Assembly: GCF_015712165.1 (NCBI RefSeq) | Contig: NZ_JADPZX010000001.1 | Span: 6,832,001 to 6,896,000 of the forward strand | DNA: 64,000 nucleotides | Source of the DNA: Streptomyces spinoverrucosus | GTDB taxonomy: Bacteria; Actinomycetota; Actinomycetes; Streptomycetales; Streptomycetaceae | Direction of reading: 5' to 3' | Shown: positions 16,443 through 25,292 of the stretch, in pieces | Layout of the letters: the number at the start of each line of letters is the position of its first letter | How positions within the stretch are numbered: position 1 is the first letter of the stretch | Notes under the pieces: model-generated | What the model was told of the DNA's origin: nothing | Database searches by the model: none | What the model saw: the letters and a program-made list of their open reading frames with translations, nothing else | Position numbers and translations under genes: made by a program

Positions 16443-18593
16443 ATGCGGCCCGTTTCCAACATCGAACGCACGGTGGCGCCCTTCGAGGTCGTCAGCCCCT
16501 ACCAGCCGAGCGGCGACCAGCCGACGGCCATCGCCGACCTCGCCCGGCGCATCGAAGCCGGGGAGAAGGACGTCGTGCTCCTCGGCGCGACCGGCACCGG
16601 CAAGTCCGCCACCACCGCGTGGATGATCGAGCAGCTCCAGCGCCCCACCCTGGTGATGGCGCCGAACAAGACGCTGGCCGCCCAGCTGGCGAACGAGTTC
16701 CGAGAGCTGCTGCCGAACAACGCCGTCGAGTACTTCGTCTCGTACTACGACTACTACCAGCCCGAGGCCTACGTCCCGCAGTCGGACACCTACATCGAGA
16801 AGGACTCCTCGATCAACGAGGAGGTCGAGCGCCTGCGCCACTCGGCGACCAACTCGCTGCTCACCCGCCGCGACGTCGTCGTGGTCGCCTCGGTGTCCTG
16901 CATCTACGGCCTGGGTACGCCGCAGGAGTACGTCGACCGCATGGTGCCGCTCCGCGTCGGCGACGAGCTCGACCGCGACCAGCTGCTGCGCCGCTTCGTC
17001 GACATCCAGTACACGCGCAACGACATGGCCTTCAGCCGGGGCACCTTCCGGGTCCGCGGCGACACCATCGAGATCTTCCCGGTCTACGAGGAGCTGGCCG
17101 TCCGCATCGAGATGTTCGGCGACGAGATCGAGGCGCTGTCCACGCTGCACCCGCTCACGGGCGAGATCGTCAGCGACGACCAGCAGCTGTACGTCTTCCC
17201 GGCCTCCCACTACGTCGCGGGCCCCGAGCGCATGGAGCGGGCCATCAACGACATCGAGAAGGAGCTGGGGGAGCGGCTCGCCGAGCTGGAGAAGCAGGGC
17301 AAGCTTCTGGAGGCCCAGCGGCTGCGGATGCGCACGACGTACGACATCGAGATGCTCCGCCAGATCGGCACGTGCTCCGGCGTGGAGAACTACTCGATGC
17401 ACTTCGACGGCCGCCTGCCCGGCTCCCCGCCGAACACGCTGCTGGACTACTTCCCCGAGGACTTCCTCCTCGTCATCGACGAGTCGCACGTCACCGTGCC
17501 GCAGATCGGCGCCATGTACGAGGGCGACGCCTCCCGCAAGCGGACCCTCGTGGAACACGGGTTCCGGCTGCCCTCGGCCCTCGACAACCGCCCGCTGAAG
17601 TGGGAGGAGTTCCAGGAACGCATCGGCCAGACCGTCTACCTGTCGGCCACCCCGGGCCAGTACGAGATGTCCCGCTCCGACGGCGTCGTCGAGCAGATCA
17701 TCCGCCCCACCGGCCTGGTCGACCCAGAGGTCGTGGTCAAGCCCACCGAGGGCCAGATCGACGACCTGGTCCACGAGATCCGCACCCGCGTGGAGAAGGA
17801 CGAGCGCGTCCTGGTCACCACGCTCACCAAGAAGATGGCCGAGGACCTCACCGACTACTTCCTGGAGCTCGGCATCCAGGTCCGCTATCTGCACAGCGAC
17901 GTCGACACACTCCGCCGTGTCGAGCTGCTGCGCGAACTGCGCTCCGGCGAGTTCGACGTCCTGGTCGGCATCAACCTCCTCAGGGAGGGACTGGACCTGC
18001 CCGAGGTCTCCCTGGTGGCGATCCTCGACGCCGACAAGGAGGGCTTCCTGCGCTCCGGTACCTCGCTGATCCAGACCATCGGCCGCGCGGCGCGCAACGT
18101 CTCCGGCCAGGTCCACATGTACGCCGACAAGATCACCCCGGCGATGGAGAAGGCCATCGAGGAGACCAACCGCCGCCGGGAGAAGCAGATCGCGTACAAC
18201 AAGGCGAACGGCGTCGACCCCCAGCCGCTGCGCAAGAAGATCAACGACATCGTCGCGCAGATCGCGCGCGAGGACGTCGACACCGAACAGCTGCTCGGCA
18301 CGGGCTATCGCCAGTCCCGCAAGGACGGCCGTGGGACGAGGGCCCCCGTGCCCTCCCTGAAGGACCACGCGGTCAAGGACGTGAAGCCCACCAAGCGCGC
18401 CAAGGGCAAGGTCAAGGAGACCGTGCCGACCGACCGTCCGGCCGCGGAACTCGCCGAGCAGATCGAGGAGTTGACGGAGCGCATGCGCGCCGCCGCCGCG
18501 GACCTGCAGTTCGAGATCGCGGCACGGCTGCGCGACGAGGTGTCCGAGATGAAGAAGGAACTGCGCCAGATGAAGGAGGCCGGCCTGGCCTGA
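16443..18593 (+). CDS. uvrB: Excinuclease ABC subunit B
   Basis: 716 residues. UvrB is the damage-verifying helicase-like subunit of nucleotide excision repair, loaded by UvrA and recruiting UvrC. Visible: Walker A GATGTGKS (48-55), the beta-hairpin/Tyr region [20 protein letters not shown], the DESH Walker B ([12 protein letters not shown]), helicase motifs V-VI ([17 protein letters not shown] and QTIGRAARN), and a C-terminal UVR motif ([20 protein letters not shown]) for UvrC contact. ATG 16443 is supported by the promoter position. A Lys-rich linker ([11 protein letters not shown]) precedes the UVR motif. Confidence 0.98.
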   Translation: MRPVSNIERTVAPFEVVSPYQPSGDQPTAIADLARRIEAGEKDVVLLGATGTGKSATTAWMIEQLQRPTLVMAPNKTLAAQLANEFRELLPNNAVEYFVSYYDYYQPEAYVPQSDTYIEKDSSINEEVERLRHSATNSLLTRRDVVVVASVSCIYGLGTPQEYVDRMVPLRVGDELDRDQLLRRFVDIQYTRNDMAFSRGTFRVRGDTIEIFPVYEELAVRIEMFGDEIEALSTLHPLTGEIVSDDQQLYVFPASHYVAGPERMERAINDIEKELGERLAELEKQGKLLEAQRLRMRTTYDIEMLRQIGTCSGVENYSMHFDGRLPGSPPNTLLDYFPEDFLLVIDESHVTVPQIGAMYEGDASRKRTLVEHGFRLPSALDNRPLKWEEFQERIGQTVYLSATPGQYEMSRSDGVVEQIIRPTGLVDPEVVVKPTEGQIDDLVHEIRTRVEKDERVLVTTLTKKMAEDLTDYFLELGIQVRYLHSDVDTLRRVELLRELRSGEFDVLVGINLLREGLDLPEVSLVAILDADKEGFLRSGTSLIQTIGRAARNVSGQVHMYADKITPAMEKAIEETNRRREKQIAYNKANGVDPQPLRKKINDIVAQIAREDVDTEQLLGTGYRQSRKDGRGTRAPVPSLKDHAVKDVKPTKRAKGKVKETVPTDRPAAELAEQIEELTERMRAAAADLQFEIAARLRDEVSEMKKELRQMKEAGLA

Positions 18594-18674
18594 CGGGCCG
18601 GCGGGACCGCTGTGACCTCGCCGCGACTGCGCTGTGTTGCAAGACCGACACAAAGTGCGGACCGGAGTACGTCG

Positions 18675-18697
18675 CTGTCAGTGCCCCTGCGTAAGGT
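18675..18697 (+). promoter_or_regulatory. PafBC-type (RecA-independent) DNA-damage promoter of terD
   Basis: CTGTCAGTG (18675-18683), 8 nt, TAAGGT (18692-18697); only the weakly conserved first base departs from tTGTCRgtg-N8-TAnnnT. A transcript starting near 18704 would carry a ~50-nt leader to GTG 18754. It lies between uvrB and the TerD gene, giving the latter its own damage response. Confidence 0.8.
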
Positions 18698-18753
18698 GCT
18701 GGTCATCCGCGACTTCGCGGCAACAGGGGAATGCTCGAGAGGGGAATCTGCGC

Positions 18754-19332
18754 GTGACCGTCAACATGACCAAGGGTCAGGCCATCAGTCTGCAGAAGAA
18801 CGACGGAGGCAGCCTGACCGCGGTGCGTATGGGTCTCGGCTGGCAGGCGGCCCCGCGGCGCGGCCTGTTCGGCTCGCGCACCCGGGAGATCGACCTCGAC
18901 GCCTCCGCCGTCCTGTTCGCGGACAAGCAGCCGGTCGACGTCGTCTTCTTCCGTCACCTGGTGAGCGACGACGGCTCGGTGCGCCACACCGGCGACAACC
19001 TGGTCGGCGGTGTCGGCCAGGGCGGCGACGACGAGGCGATCCTCGTCGACCTGCAGCGCCTCCCGGTCCACATCGACCAGATCGTCTTCACCGTGAACTC
19101 CTTCACGGGCCAGACCTTCCAGGAGGTGCAGAACGCCTTCTGCCGCCTCGTCGACGAGACCAACGGCCAGGAGCTCGCCCGCTACACGCTCGCCGGCGGC
19201 GGCGCCTACACCGCCCAGATCATGGCGAAGGTGCACCGCGCGGGCACGGGCTGGTCCATGACCGCCCTCGGCACCCCGGCCAACGGCCGCACCTTCCAGG
19301 ACCTGATGCCGTCGATCCTGCCGCTCCTCTGA
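18754..19332 (+). CDS. TerD-family stress protein
   Basis: 192 residues in the TerD beta-sandwich family: MTKGQAISLQKNDGG at the start, MGLGWQAA, then IDLDASAVLFA, VRHTGDNLVGGVGQGGDDE and ARYTLAGGGAYTAQIMAKVHRAGTGWSMTALG. The calcium-site loop usually reads TGxGxGDDE; here it is VGGVGQGGDDE, partly degenerate but keeping the acidic DDE. TerD proteins bind Ca2+ and serve tellurite, phage and oxidative/DNA-damage stress responses. GTG 18754 is chosen (AGGGGA upstream). It has its own damage promoter and is followed 61 nt later by the TerD/FtsK-like fusion. Confidence 0.92.
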   Translation: MTVNMTKGQAISLQKNDGGSLTAVRMGLGWQAAPRRGLFGSRTREIDLDASAVLFADKQPVDVVFFRHLVSDDGSVRHTGDNLVGGVGQGGDDEAILVDLQRLPVHIDQIVFTVNSFTGQTFQEVQNAFCRLVDETNGQELARYTLAGGGAYTAQIMAKVHRAGTGWSMTALGTPANGRTFQDLMPSILPLL

Positions 19333-19393
19333 GACGGCGGGCCCGGGCGAGCGGCAACACGACAAACAACAACCACACAGGGGGATTGAGGCG

Positions 19394-21394
19394 ATGACGG
19401 CCGAGCTGGTGCGGGGGCAGAACCACCCGCTCTCCCAGGCCCGCCTGGAGATCCGGGTCTCGGCCGACAAGCCGATCGTGGCCGCGGCCACGCTCAGCGA
19501 CGAGCAGGGCAAGGTCCAGGACACGGAGCGGGTGGCCCACCCCGGCGCACCCACCCTGCCCGGACTGGAGGTGCCCCGCCAGGCGGCCGCCGCCCACCGG
19601 CTCGCGGTGGATCTGGACGCCATGCCGGACGCCGTGCACCGGGTCCATGTCCTGCTCGCTCTGCCCACCGGCGCCGGGGGACCGGCCCGCTTCGGCGCCG
19701 TGGCCGCCCCCTTCGTCGCGGTCACCGGACTCGACGGTGCGGAGGTCGCCAGCTACACCATCACCGGCCTGGAGGCCGAGACGGCCGTCGTCGCCCTCGA
19801 GCTCTACCGCCGCCAGGACGCCTGGAAGGTGCGCGCCGTCGGCCAGGGCTACGCAGGCGGCCTCGCCGAGCTCTTCACCGACCAGGGCCTGCCCCAGGCC
19901 CACCAGCTCGCCGGCACCATCAACGACGCGGTCGCCCAGGGCATGGCCCGCTCGGTGGCGGCACCCCCGCCCCGTACGACGGACGGCGACCGTACCCGCC
20001 AGGCGGCCGCACCCACCCTGGGCCCGGACCACGGCGGCTCGCCCTACGGCACCCAGACCCCTCAGGGCGCGACGGGGGGACGTACGGGCTACTCCGCAGG
20101 ATCCGCCCACACCGATCCCCCCGCCGTCGCCGACCCCTCTGCCCTCACCCAGCCGTCCGCGCCCACTGCGGGCGGCCCGATCGACTACAACCACCCGCGC
20201 CGCCGGAACTCCGCACCGCCCCCGCCCCCACCGACAGCCCCTCCTGTAGCGCCCGGCCGGCCCGCCCAGCCCGTCGCGGGTGACGCGACCGGCTGGTCCA
20301 TGGACGAGCGGCTCTACAACCAGGTGTGGGGCATGTTCGAGGACCTGGCCCGCACCACGGCCGCGTACCGCAGCGCCGTCGACTTCGCCGAGTCGCGCAT
20401 GGACAAGGAGCTGGAGGAGGTCCTGTCCGACCCGCGCAGCCGCATCGGCGGGCAGGCCGACGCCGCGCGCGAGGCGGCCCGCGCCCGGCACGGCCGGCTC
20501 GTCGACCAGGCCCGGCAGGCCCTCGACCGTGACGTCGCCCAGCTCGCCGCCGAGGCCGACGTCGTCGAACCGGCCCTGCCACCGGCGTACGCCCGCTGGG
20601 ACAACCCCGTCTGGCACGGCTACCGCGTGCCGACGGAGACGCCCATGGCCCTGCGCCTGGGCGACCTGCATCTGCCGGAGTGCGCCGAGATACGGATACC
20701 GATGCTGGTCCGGCTGCCCCTGGAGCGCGGCCTGTGGATCGACAGCGGTCGTGCCGGTTCCGTCGACGGTTCGTTCCACGACGCGCACGACCTGCGGCGC
20801 CTGGCGATGGAGGCGGCCGTGGCGCAGGTGGCGCGGCTGCTCGCCGTCCATCCGACGGGCGAGTTCACCGTGTACGTCATCGACCCGGCCGGTTCGGGGG
20901 CGCAGACGCTGGTGCCGCTGGTGCAGAGCGGGGTGCTCGCGGCCCCGCCCGCGGTCGGTGCCGCGGGGGTGGCGGACGTCCTGGGCAAGCTCACCCAGCG
21001 GGTCGACCTGGTGCAGATGGCGGTGCGCGGCGGCGCGGCCGACGCCCTCCCGCCCGGCTTCGACACGTCCCAGAACCTGTTGGTGGTCAACGACTTCCCG
21101 CACGGCTTCGACGACCGCGCCGTCACGCAACTGCGCTACCTGGCCGACGAGGGCCCCGCCGTCGGCGTCCACCTCATGATGGTCGCGGACCGCGAGGACG
21201 CCGCCGCCTACGGACCGTTGCTCGACCCGCTGTGGCGTTCGCTGCTGCGACTGACTCCGGTTCCCGACGACCACCTCGCCGACCCCTGGGTGGGCCACGC
21301 CTGGACGTATGAGCCGGCGCTGGTGCCGCCCGGCAGCCAGGTGCTCCAGCGGGTGCTCGACCAGGTCGCCGCAGCTCGCACCAAGCAACGGTAA
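19394..21394 (+). CDS. TerD-domain / FtsK-like domain fusion protein
   Basis: 666 residues in three parts. Residues ~1-175 form a second TerD-like fold (ASYTITGLEAETAVVALELYRR, then DAWKVRAVGQGYAGGLAEL). Residues ~190-290 are a Pro/Thr/Gly-rich linker. Residues ~295-666 begin with an alpha-helical stretch and run into an FtsK/EccC-like region: PMALRLGDLHLPECAEIRIP, LPLERGLWIDSGRAGSVDG, TGEFTVYVIDPAG and NLLVVNDFPHGFDDRAVTQL. The spot where FtsK/HerA proteins carry Walker A reads DSGRAGSVDG, lacking G-K-S/T. ATPase activity is therefore doubtful while the Walker B-like and sensor strands remain. It follows TerD in an apparent operon. Confidence 0.82.
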   Translation: MTAELVRGQNHPLSQARLEIRVSADKPIVAAATLSDEQGKVQDTERVAHPGAPTLPGLEVPRQAAAAHRLAVDLDAMPDAVHRVHVLLALPTGAGGPARFGAVAAPFVAVTGLDGAEVASYTITGLEAETAVVALELYRRQDAWKVRAVGQGYAGGLAELFTDQGLPQAHQLAGTINDAVAQGMARSVAAPPPRTTDGDRTRQAAAPTLGPDHGGSPYGTQTPQGATGGRTGYSAGSAHTDPPAVADPSALTQPSAPTAGGPIDYNHPRRRNSAPPPPPPTAPPVAPGRPAQPVAGDATGWSMDERLYNQVWGMFEDLARTTAAYRSAVDFAESRMDKELEEVLSDPRSRIGGQADAAREAARARHGRLVDQARQALDRDVAQLAAEADVVEPALPPAYARWDNPVWHGYRVPTETPMALRLGDLHLPECAEIRIPMLVRLPLERGLWIDSGRAGSVDGSFHDAHDLRRLAMEAAVAQVARLLAVHPTGEFTVYVIDPAGSGAQTLVPLVQSGVLAAPPAVGAAGVADVLGKLTQRVDLVQMAVRGGAADALPPGFDTSQNLLVVNDFPHGFDDRAVTQLRYLADEGPAVGVHLMMVADREDAAAYGPLLDPLWRSLLRLTPVPDDHLADPWVGHAWTYEPALVPPGSQVLQRVLDQVAAARTKQR

Positions 21395-21437
21395 AGCCCG
21401 GCTGACCTGCGCACTTGGTCTTTACTTTGCCAAGCAC

Positions 21438-21467
21438 TTTACCAATCCTTGGTGATTGGGGTACTGT
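21438..21467 (+). promoter_or_regulatory. Possible promoter upstream of the manganese riboswitch
   Basis: TTTACC (21438-21443), 18 nt, TACTGT (21462-21467) is the best sigma-HrdB-like pair just before the riboswitch. A perfect 6-bp palindrome, CCAATC-CTTGGT-GATTGG (21442-21459), fills the spacer and could bind a repressor. The match is moderate. Confidence 0.35.
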
Positions 21468-21473
21468 TCTTCG

Positions 21474-21625
21474 TACGGAGGGGAGTACTCCCTGACTACT
21501 GCGGCGTACCCGTCAATACGGATCAGGCCAGATCCCGGGGCGTCGGCCCACTTATGGGTGGAAGAGACCTCCGGCAGCGACGACGCTGACTGACTGTTAA
21601 GCCGTTACGTACTGCCGGAGGCGCA
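21474..21625 (+). ncRNA. yybP-ykoY (Mn2+) riboswitch with Shine-Dalgarno-sequestering hairpin
   Basis: Both conserved halves of the yybP-ykoY aptamer are present: GGGGAGTA (21480-21487) in the 5' part and GAGACCTCCGG (21564-21574) in the 3' part. P1 is CGGAGG (21476-21481) pairing with CCTCCG (21568-21573). The 3' P1 strand, CCTCCGGCAG (21568-21577), is also a perfect 10-nt complement of CTGCCGGAGG (21612-21621), which holds the GGAGG ribosome-binding site of the TerC gene. The two helices exclude each other, so ligand-stabilised P1 should free the ribosome-binding site. TerC-family genes are classic members of this regulon. No poly-U terminator is seen, favouring translational control. Confidence 0.85.
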
Positions 21626-22627
21626 GTGGATGTTTCCGTGAACCTGTGGGTCCTGACCATCGTGGGACTCGCCGCGCTCATCGCGGTCGACTTCTTCATC
21701 GGCCGCAAGCCCCATGACGTATCAATCAAGGAAGCCGGGATCTGGACCGTCGTCTGGATCGTCCTCGCCGGTCTCTTCGGCCTCGGCCTGCTCGTCTTCG
21801 GAGGCGGCCAGCCCGCCGGTGAGTTCTTCGCCGGCTTCATCACCGAGAAGTCGTTGAGCGTCGACAACCTCTTCGTCTTCGTCCTGATCATGGCGAAGTT
21901 CGCCGTGCCCTCGCAGTACCAGCAGCGAGTGCTCCTCATCGGCGTCCTCATAGCCCTGGTGCTGCGCGCGGTCTTCATCGCCGCCGGTGCCGCGATCATC
22001 GCCAGCTTCTCGTGGGTGTTCTACCTCTTCGGCGCCTTCCTGATCTGGACCGCCTGGAAGCTGATCCAGGAGGCCCGGGCCGACGCCGAGGACGAGGAGT
22101 ACGAGGAGAACAGGCTCCTCAAGGCCGCCGAGCGCCGCTTCGGTGTGGCCGACCGGTACCACGGCACCAAGCTGTGGATCCAGCAGAACGGCAAGCGGGT
22201 CATGACCCCGATGCTGGTCGTGATGCTCGCCATCGGCACCACGGACGTCCTGTTCGCGCTCGACTCCATCCCGGCGATCTTCGGCCTCACGCAGGACCCG
22301 TACATCGTCTTCACCGCCAACGCCTTCGCGCTGATGGGTCTCAGGCAGCTGTACTTCCTCATCGGCGGCCTGCTGAAGAAGCTGGTCCACCTGTCGTACG
22401 GCCTGTCGATCATCCTCGGCTTCATCGGCGTCAAGCTGGTGCTGCACGCCCTGCACGAGTCCGGGGTCCACGTCCCGGAGATCAGCATCCCGGTCTCGCT
22501 CGGCGTGATCTGCACGGTCCTGATCGTCACCACGATCACCAGCCTGAGGGCCTCCCGGAAGCAGGCGGCGGCCGAGGCTGCGCAGGAGCGGAGCGAAGAC
22601 GCTCCGAAGGACAGCATCGACGTCTGA
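21626..22627 (+). CDS. TerC-family integral membrane protein (probable Mn2+ exporter)
   Basis: 333 residues, about nine hydrophobic segments. TerC-family signatures include EFFAGFITEKSLSVDNLFVF (acidic residues inside the membrane), VLFALDSIPAIFGLTQDPYIVFTANAFALMGLRQLYFLIGG across the middle, and a cytosolic Glu-rich loop (ADAEDEEYEENRLL). GTG 21626 lies 4 nt after GGAGG. TerC/Alx-type proteins export manganese, which matches the upstream Mn2+ riboswitch. Its position after TerD and TerD/FtsK genes also fits the tellurite-resistance naming. A strong terminator follows, so it forms its own unit. Confidence 0.93.
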   Translation: MDVSVNLWVLTIVGLAALIAVDFFIGRKPHDVSIKEAGIWTVVWIVLAGLFGLGLLVFGGGQPAGEFFAGFITEKSLSVDNLFVFVLIMAKFAVPSQYQQRVLLIGVLIALVLRAVFIAAGAAIIASFSWVFYLFGAFLIWTAWKLIQEARADAEDEEYEENRLLKAAERRFGVADRYHGTKLWIQQNGKRVMTPMLVVMLAIGTTDVLFALDSIPAIFGLTQDPYIVFTANAFALMGLRQLYFLIGGLLKKLVHLSYGLSIILGFIGVKLVLHALHESGVHVPEISIPVSLGVICTVLIVTTITSLRASRKQAAAEAAQERSEDAPKDSIDV

Positions 22628-22656
22628 CCACCGCGGACGCGGCGACAACCATCACC

Positions 22657-22693
22657 GGGAGCGGTGCTCGGCAGTTCACCGAGCACCGCTCCC
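22657..22693 (+). terminator. Strong terminator after the TerC gene
   Basis: A perfect 15-bp stem, GGGAGCGGTGCTCGG (22657-22671) with CCGAGCACCGCTCCC (22679-22693), a 7-nt loop, and a short pyrimidine tail (GCTTCTTC). Confidence 0.9.
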
Positions 22694-22771
22694 GCTTCTT
22701 CGAGTTCGACTCGTTCGATTCGACTCGACTCATACAACTCATGCGACGCATGCGACTCATACGAGGAGGCC

Positions 22772-22864
22772 ATGACGGTGACGTACGGGCGGCCCACGAC
22801 CTGCGCTGACCGCCGGTCGGCCGGAATGCGAGGTCGTAACCGGTCTGCGAGGATCGCCGCATGA
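22772..22864 (+). CDS. Possible 30-residue leader ORF coupled to the antiporter gene
   Basis: ATG 22772 follows GAGGAGG (22763-22769) and encodes MTVTYGRPTTCADRRSAGMR plus a basic tail. Its TGA overlaps the antiporter start as ATGA (22861-22864). The overlap and the strong upstream ribosome-binding site suggest translational coupling, since no good site lies directly before 22861. Direct repeats of CGACTCATAC flank the start region. It could be chance. Confidence 0.4.
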   Translation: MTVTYGRPTTCADRRSAGMRGRNRSARIAA

Positions 22865-23961
22865 TCGCTCGGCTCAGGTCGCTCACGCCTGGGTGGACGT
22901 CCGTAGCGCCGGTGCTCGCGGCGGTCCTGCTGGTCTTCACCTGGGGCCGGGACGTGCCGGGCGCGGTCGTGGTGCTGATGACGGTCGTCCTCGCAGGCGC
23001 GGTTCTCGCCGCCGTGCACCACGCCGAAGTGGTCGCCCACCGGGTCGGCGAACCCTTCGGCTCCCTCATCCTCGCCGTCGCCGTCACCGTCATCGAGGTC
23101 GCGCTGATCGTCACGCTCATGGCCGACGGCGGCGACAAGAGCGCCTCCCTGGCCAGGGACACCGTCTTCGCCGCCGTGATGATCACCTGCAACGGCATCG
23201 TCGGCCTGAGCCTCCTCGTGGCCTCCCTGCGCCACCGCACGGCCGTCTTCAACCCCGAGGGCACCGGCGCCGCCCTCGCGACGGTCGCCACGCTGGCCAC
23301 GCTCAGCCTCGTGCTGCCGACCTTCACCACCAGCAAGCCCGGCCCGGAGTTCTCGACTGTGCAGCTCACCTTCGCCGCGCTGTCGTCGCTGATCCTCTAC
23401 GGCCTGTTCGTGACCACGCAGACCGTCCGGCACCGCGACTACTTCCTCCCGATCACCCGCCAGGGCGAGGTGATCACCGCGGAGACCCACGCCGCGGCCC
23501 CGTCCGCCCGCACCGCCTGGATCAGCCTGGGCCTGCTGTTGCTCGCGCTGGTCGGAGTGGTCGGTCTGGCGAAGGGTGTGTCGCCGACGATCGAGTCGGG
23601 CGTGGCAGCCGTCGGCCTGGACCATGCCGTCGTCGGGGTGATCATCGCGCTGCTGGTGCTGCTCCCCGAAACCATCGCCGCGCTGCGCTCCGCGCGCCGC
23701 GACCGGGTGCAGACCAGCCTCAATCTCGCGCTCGGCTCCGCCATGGCCAGCATCGGCCTGACGATCCCCGCCGTGGCCCTGGCCTCCATCTGGCTGCCCG
23801 GACCGCTCATCCTGGGCCTCGGCTCCACCCACATGGTGCTGCTCGCGCTGACCGTCGTGGTCGCCTCCCTGACGGTGGTGCCGGGCCGGGCCACACCGCT
23901 GCAGGGAGGCGTCCATCTGGTGCTTTTGGCGGCGTACCTGGAACTGGCGGTCAATCCGTAG
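22861..23961 (+). CDS. Calcium/proton antiporter family protein (ChaA/CaxA type)
   Basis: 366 residues with about eleven hydrophobic segments. The two inverted Ca2+/cation antiporter alpha-repeats are seen as GEPFGSLILAVAVTVIEVALI (with the membrane Glu) and VGVIIALLVLLPETIAALRSA followed by SLNLALGSAMASIGLTIPAVA. The acidic residues inside both repeats are those needed for cation exchange. It resembles actinobacterial ChaA-like exchangers that expel Ca2+ or Na+. It stands after the TerC terminator and is convergent, 14 bp apart, with the MHS transporter. A role beside Ca2+-binding TerD proteins is attractive but inferred. Confidence 0.88.
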   Translation: MIARLRSLTPGWTSVAPVLAAVLLVFTWGRDVPGAVVVLMTVVLAGAVLAAVHHAEVVAHRVGEPFGSLILAVAVTVIEVALIVTLMADGGDKSASLARDTVFAAVMITCNGIVGLSLLVASLRHRTAVFNPEGTGAALATVATLATLSLVLPTFTTSKPGPEFSTVQLTFAALSSLILYGLFVTTQTVRHRDYFLPITRQGEVITAETHAAAPSARTAWISLGLLLLALVGVVGLAKGVSPTIESGVAAVGLDHAVVGVIIALLVLLPETIAALRSARRDRVQTSLNLALGSAMASIGLTIPAVALASIWLPGPLILGLGSTHMVLLALTVVVASLTVVPGRATPLQGGVHLVLLAAYLELAVNP

Positions 23962-23975
23962 GGACGATCCGTAAG

Positions 23976-25292
23976 TCAGCCGGCGGCCGCCTCGGCCTCC
24001 GCCTTGGCCGCACGCACCCGTACCCGGCGCGTCTCCGGGAGCAGCGCGAAGCACCCCAGGCTGAGCAGCGCGATGCCGGTCAGATAGGCGCCCACACCCC
24101 ACGGCACCCGACCGCCCTGTTCGGCCAGTGCCGTCGCCACGATCGGGGTGAGCGCGCCCCCGAGGACGCCGCCGAGGTTGTACCCGACGGCGGCGCCCGT
24201 GCAGCGCACCCGGGGCTCGTACAGCTCCGGCAGGTACGCGGCGATCACCCCGAACATCGTGACGAACGCGACCAGCGCCACCAGAAAGCCGAGGAAGATC
24301 AGCAGCGGGGCGCCGGTCGCGAGGAGCGCCACCATCGGGAACATCCACAGCGCGGCCGCCGCACACCCGATGAGACACAGTGGCCGCCGCCCGTAGCGGT
24401 CGCCGAGCACCGCCGCCACCGGCGTCAGCGCACCCTTCATCACCACGGCGGCCATGACGCAGGTCAGCATGACGGTACGGCTCACCCCGAGCCGTTCCGT
24501 GGCGTACGCGAGCGACCAGGTGGTCACGGCGTAGAAGATCGCGTACCCGACGGCCAGCGCGCCGGCGGTCAGCAGCACCAGCCGCCAATGGTCGCGCACG
24601 ACCTCGGCGAGCGGCACGCGCGCGTAGTCGTCGATTTCGAGGAAGCTGGGGCTCTCGGTGAGCGACGACCGCAGCCACAGCCCCACCAGGGCCAGCACCC
24701 CGGCGGCCCAGAACGGCACCCGCCAGCCCCACGCGGCGAACTGGGCGTCGGTCAGCGTCGCCGACAGCGTCAACACCGCGCCATTGGCGAGCACGAACCC
24801 CACCGGGGGCCCCACCTGCGGAAAGCTCGACCACAGTCCCCGCCGGTCGGCCGGCGCGTGCTCCGCGGTCAGCAGCACGGCCCCGCCCCACTCGCCGCCG
24901 AGCCCGAGCCCTTGCAGAAAGCGCAGGACGAGCAGCAGCACCGGGGCGGCCACACCGATCGAGTCGTACGTGGGTACGCAGCCGACGGCGACCGTCGACG
25001 CACCGGTGAGCAGCAGCGAGCCGACGAGGACCGGCCGCCGTCCGTGCCGGTCCCCGATGTGCCCGAACAGGACGGAACCCAGCGGCCGCGCCACGAAGCC
25101 CACGCCGAACGTGGCGAAGGCGGCCAGCGTCCCCGCCAGCGGCGAGAAGGTGGGGAAGAACAGTGGCCCCAGGACCAGCGCCGCCGCTGTCCCGTAGACG
25201 AAGAAGTCGTAGAACTCGATGGCCGTTCCGGCGAGCGAGGCGGCCGCGAGCCGCAGCATGGAAGGTGCCCTTACGGTGCGTACGTCGTGCAT
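23976..25292 (-). CDS. MHS-family MFS transporter (metabolite/proton symporter)
   Basis: 438 residues, 12 predicted membrane helices. Motifs of the metabolite:H+ symporter subfamily: GTAIEFYDFFVYGTAAAL in helix 1, LFGHIGDRHGRRPVLVGSLL between helices 2 and 3, and LRFLQGLGLGGEWGGAVLLT in helix 4. This subfamily carries organic acids such as shikimate, citrate, alpha-ketoglutarate or proline/betaine. Divergence from aroQ makes a shikimate/quinate-type substrate worth testing, but nothing in the residues proves it. Confidence 0.9.
   Translation of the reverse strand: MHDVRTVRAPSMLRLAAASLAGTAIEFYDFFVYGTAAALVLGPLFFPTFSPLAGTLAAFATFGVGFVARPLGSVLFGHIGDRHGRRPVLVGSLLLTGASTVAVGCVPTYDSIGVAAPVLLLVLRFLQGLGLGGEWGGAVLLTAEHAPADRRGLWSSFPQVGPPVGFVLANGAVLTLSATLTDAQFAAWGWRVPFWAAGVLALVGLWLRSSLTESPSFLEIDDYARVPLAEVVRDHWRLVLLTAGALAVGYAIFYAVTTWSLAYATERLGVSRTVMLTCVMAAVVMKGALTPVAAVLGDRYGRRPLCLIGCAAAALWMFPMVALLATGAPLLIFLGFLVALVAFVTMFGVIAAYLPELYEPRVRCTGAAVGYNLGGVLGGALTPIVATALAEQGGRVPWGVGAYLTGIALLSLGCFALLPETRRVRVRAAKAEAEAAAG

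Noticed and set aside
16416..18653. 745-codon minus-strand open frame opposite uvrB
   Set aside because: Shadow of uvrB codon bias; no motifs.
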